Positions 11,546 to 14,423 of a DNA stretch of 14,423 nt are shown piece by piece. Below the pieces are notes generated by a model. It searched no databases, was not told the origin of the DNA, and worked only from the letters and a program-made list of their open reading frames with translations. The position numbers and the translations under genes were made by a program. This DNA is from an uncultured Bacteroidales bacterium (lineage in GTDB: Bacteria > Bacteroidota > Bacteroidia > Bacteroidales > Muribaculaceae), in assembly GCA_900554345.1 (NCBI GenBank), contig USHH01000037.1, positions 1-14,423 of the forward strand, in the 5' to 3' direction. Position 1 is the stretch's first letter. Each line of letters starts with the position of its first letter.

Positions 11546-14423
11546 ATGAACCGACTTATAAAGCCGATAGCAGGCATAGCCGTGATGCTTGCCGCTCCAC
11601 CGGCGATATGGGCGTCGCCCGACGGAGCACGTCCCGAGATAATTGAGCTGAGGCTCGAAGGCAACGGCACCTTCTACAATATATCCGACAACGGCGAGTG
11701 GGCCGTGGGGGATGCCGTGAATCCCGGCAATTCCTCCCTTAACGGCTACGCCACCCTCGTCAATGCCGTGACGGGAGAACAGACACCCTTGTGGAAAGAG
11801 GGGCAGGAGACAGTGCAGAGCGGAGCCCGCGACGTGACGGATGCGGGCGATGTGGCCGGATGGTATGACGGAAAGGCGGCCATCTACAGGCGCGGGGAGG
11901 GGCGCTGGGAAATGATGCCAGAGCTGCCGGGGAGCTGGGAGACCGTCTCGCTCTACTCCATCACGCCCGACGGAGAGTATGCCGTGGGGGGTGCCCTCGC
12001 CACCGACTGGTCGCAGATGCCGGTGGCCTATCATATCACCGACGGAAAGGTGGAGGAGATAGATGTGTCGGCCTATAGGGGAAGGAGATTTTCAAAGGTG
12101 CTTCCCGGCGGACTGGTGCCGGTGGCCGAGGGTCTTCTCGATCTCTCCACAGGAAAGATAAGGAAAATAGACGGAGGCATGGCCGGCGACCACTGCTATT
12201 CTCCCGACGGGAAATGGATGGTGCGCGGGGTGATGGATGAAAGCGAGAGCTTCGAATACGGCCCGTTTGAGCTTGTCGACCTGACCACCGGAGAGGCCAC
12301 ACGGCTGGAAGACAATTCGCCGTCGTCGTCGATCTATTCCGCAGGAGTCGACAACAACGGCCTTGTCTACGGAATTACGGAGCACGACCTGATGTTTCGC
12401 TGCTGGCACGTGCATGTAGGAAAATACTGGTATGACTTCCGCACCATACTCAGCCAGACCTACGGCATAGACTGGCAGGAGGAATACAGCAAGGACCGCG
12501 AGGGGCTCACAGGCACCTTCTGGGGCTCTTCGGGCGACGGCCGCGTGGTGATCGCCACCGACTACATCCGCGACTATACCTGCTATATAATAAGGATGCC
12601 CGACAGTTTCGGCGACATATGCGGCGACATAGACCTTCTCTCCAACCATTATGTCAGTCCGACACCGGGCGCTGCCTTTTCCCGGCTCTCGAGCATGAGC
12701 CTGACATTCGACCGTCCGGTAGTGGTGAACGGGAATCCCAACGACGTTATGCTTTATGACGCCGACGGAACGCTGCTGCGATATTCGGTGGCTTTCGCGC
12801 CGAGTGCGGGAAGCGACTCAAGGGTTGATGTGGTGTTCCGCAACTTCACCATGGAGGAAGGGAAGGAATATAAGGTGGTGATACCCTCAGGGAGTCTCGC
12901 CGTGAAAGGCGACGAGGAACGCGTCAACTCGGAAATCACCATAAGCTACAAGGGACGTCCCAATGTGCCGGTGCATCCGGTGACGATCTCACCGGCCGAC
13001 GGCAATAAGGTGCCCCGCATCAATATCGACACCAATCCGGTGGTGGTGACATTCGACACCGGTCTGACGCTGGTGGAGAATCTCGACCATGAGAGCCGTA
13101 TCTTCCTGTATCTCGCAGGTGACGAGGGCGACGAGCTCATCACTCCCCTCAATGCCTCGCTCCAGGGCGACCGGCTTATGATATATCCCGTGGTAGAGCA
13201 GCGTCTGGCCGAGGGATGCGACTATCACGTGGTGATAGAGGAGGGCACGTTTGCCGACCTTTCCGGGGCCAATCCCAACGAGCGCATCACCATCACGTAT
13301 CACGGCGACTACACTCCCGACCCGCCGGGCAACGAGAAGGTGATATTTTCCGACGACTTCAACCAGGGAGTGTCGGCCGCGAAATGGATGTTCCACGAGG
13401 GCGACGGAAACACACCCGCCGGGGAGCCTGCCTCATGGGATTTCACAGCCGACACCACACCGTGGTATTTCGTGCGCGACAGCGCCTCGAGCTCCGACTG
13501 GGCCGCATGCTCCCACTCGATGTATTCGCCGCCGGGTCAGAGCGACGACTGGATGGTGACCCAGCGCCTCTACATCGCCGATGACTCCTACATACTGAAA
13601 TTCAAGTCGCAGTCGTATCAGCGGGGCAAGGAGGACTATCTTAAGGTGTATGTATGGGAGAGCGACGATGTGATTACCGCGCTCACGCCCTCGATTGTCA
13701 ACAATATCCGCTATGCCGGGCGTCTGGTATACAGCGAGCTTCAGGATCCCGGCGCCAGCGAGCAGACCATGGAGGGAGACTGGCGCCTCAATGAGGTGGG
13801 TCTCGGGGATTTCGCCGGCAAAAACATATATGTCGCATTCGTGAACGACAACTATAATCAATCGGCGATATTCATGGATGACGTGGAGGTGTCGCGCGAC
13901 CTTCAGATGGCGGTGCAGCTCTTCACCCCGGAGTTTACGGTAGGGGAGAGCAATCTGACAGTGAGCGGCCGTGTGCAGAACCTGTCGGCCGAGACCATCG
14001 ACGCCATGACCCTGACGCTTCTTGATGCCGCCGGCAGCGAGCTCGACCGGATAGAGGCCACAGGGCTCGGACTTTCCACCGAGGAGATGTATCCGTTCAG
14101 CTTCGACACCCCGCTCGGCCTCACGATAGGCGAGGAGACGTATTATTCGGTGACCGTGACGAGCGGCGAGCGGTCGAGCTCCACACGCTCCTCGGTGAAG
14201 AATCTGGCGTTCCAGACCACGAGGAGGGTTGTGCTTGAGGAGATGACCGGCACCACATGCCGCTTCTGTCCGCAGGGACATGTAGTGATCGAGCGACTGG
14301 AGAAGGATTTCGGCGAGAACTTCATCCCGATCGCCATCCACAGCTATCCGGGAGGCCAGTTCTACACGGATGAGTCTTATTCATATTCGCAGTTCCTCGG
14401 TCTGGCAGCCGCGCCTACGGCGG
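11546..14423 (+). CDS. Large multidomain secreted protein with Omp28-like CxxC domain (partial, runs off the edge)
   Basis: At least 959 residues with no stop before the window ends. Residues 1-24 are a signal peptide. About 40-360 hold propeller-like repeats (YNISDNGEWAVG, YSITPDGEYAVG, CYSPDGKWMVRG, GVDNNGLVYG). Two Ig-like domains follow, 369-475 (SPTPGAAFSRLSSMSLTFDR) and 477-597 (HPVTISPADGNKVPRINIDT). Residues 600-785 resemble the cleaved-adhesin (choice-of-anchor J) domain: it opens IFSDDFNQG, has DDWMVTQRLYI in the middle and ends IFMDDVEVSRD. Residues 790-880 look CARDB-like. From 893, RRVVLEEMTGTTCRFCPQGH with CxxC at 905-908 matches the Omp28-related outer-membrane family with its thioredoxin-like fold. 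The protein is probably surface-bound; whether the CxxC is redox-active is unknown. A type IX-like tail is expected past the edge, by analogy with the two preceding genes. Confidence 0.87.
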   Translation, partial: MNRLIKPIAGIAVMLAAPPAIWASPDGARPEIIELRLEGNGTFYNISDNGEWAVGDAVNPGNSSLNGYATLVNAVTGEQTPLWKEGQETVQSGARDVTDAGDVAGWYDGKAAIYRRGEGRWEMMPELPGSWETVSLYSITPDGEYAVGGALATDWSQMPVAYHITDGKVEEIDVSAYRGRRFSKVLPGGLVPVAEGLLDLSTGKIRKIDGGMAGDHCYSPDGKWMVRGVMDESESFEYGPFELVDLTTGEATRLEDNSPSSSIYSAGVDNNGLVYGITEHDLMFRCWHVHVGKYWYDFRTILSQTYGIDWQEEYSKDREGLTGTFWGSSGDGRVVIATDYIRDYTCYIIRMPDSFGDICGDIDLLSNHYVSPTPGAAFSRLSSMSLTFDRPVVVNGNPNDVMLYDADGTLLRYSVAFAPSAGSDSRVDVVFRNFTMEEGKEYKVVIPSGSLAVKGDEERVNSEITISYKGRPNVPVHPVTISPADGNKVPRINIDTNPVVVTFDTGLTLVENLDHESRIFLYLAGDEGDELITPLNASLQGDRLMIYPVVEQRLAEGCDYHVVIEEGTFADLSGANPNERITITYHGDYTPDPPGNEKVIFSDDFNQGVSAAKWMFHEGDGNTPAGEPASWDFTADTTPWYFVRDSASSSDWAACSHSMYSPPGQSDDWMVTQRLYIADDSYILKFKSQSYQRGKEDYLKVYVWESDDVITALTPSIVNNIRYAGRLVYSELQDPGASEQTMEGDWRLNEVGLGDFAGKNIYVAFVNDNYNQSAIFMDDVEVSRDLQMAVQLFTPEFTVGESNLTVSGRVQNLSAETIDAMTLTLLDAAGSELDRIEATGLGLSTEEMYPFSFDTPLGLTIGEETYYSVTVTSGERSSSTRSSVKNLAFQTTRRVVLEEMTGTTCRFCPQGHVVIERLEKDFGENFIPIAIHSYPGGQFYTDESYSYSQFLGLAAAPTA

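Noticed and set aside
10555..11670. 371-aa minus-strand open frame
   Set aside because: It spans the 3' half of the 924-aa gene and the start of the next gene in antisense; the sense frames have clear domains and a signal peptide.
13433..14341. 302-aa minus-strand open frame
   Set aside because: It is antisense to the Omp28-like gene, has a His/Arg/Gly-rich composition without domain or signal, and is what GC-rich coding DNA yields on the opposite strand.

Overview
The window looks like chromosomal DNA of a member of the Bacteroidales, most plausibly a Muribaculaceae-like gut bacterium. This is inferred from Bacteroidetes-type TAnnTTTG -7 boxes, A/T-rich leaders without a clear Shine-Dalgarno, lipoprotein and secreted beta-sandwich proteins ending in a short K-V/I-x-V-R tail of the type IX-secretion-like class, a TPR/LuxR-type membrane regulator, and an Omp28-like CxxC domain. 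No rRNA, tRNA, CRISPR array or transposase was recognised.

Left part (1-4344). A gene-free edge with a strong 19-bp hairpin is followed by a minus-strand gene for a 716-aa secreted protein with a type IX-like C-terminal tail. Divergent from it is a lipobox-bearing TPR protein with one membrane span and a cytoplasmic LuxR-type HTH, i.e. a membrane-tethered transcription factor. Their shared intergenic region has a good minus-strand promoter and an 11-bp tandem repeat with inverted copies, a plausible operator. The simplest reading is that the regulator controls itself and the divergent surface protein.

Centre (4345-4786). This 442-bp gene-free segment is the most unusual part. It has seven 9-mers resembling TGTnGAnAA at an exact 11-bp period, a nested dyad whose outer arms are the same 9-mer, an opposite-strand cluster, a second 11-bp array inside another dyad, and an A/T-only-like block next to nadA. 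The pattern resembles a chromosomal replication origin with degenerate DnaA boxes and an unwinding element. This is an inference; no dnaA gene is in view.

Right part (4787-14423). nadA (quinolinate synthase) overlaps a SpoU-family RNA methyltransferase by one base. The methyltransferase converges on, and overlaps by 105 bp, a small surface lipoprotein gene on the minus strand. After a divergent intergenic region come three co-directional secreted-protein genes: a 547-aa and a 924-aa beta-sandwich protein with nearly the same tail, and a large protein running off the right edge (propeller-like repeats, two Ig-like domains, cleaved-adhesin-like domain, CARDB-like domain, Omp28-like CxxC domain). 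The 13- and 94-nt gaps suggest one operon for extracellular proteins. GC content is visibly higher on this side than on the left.
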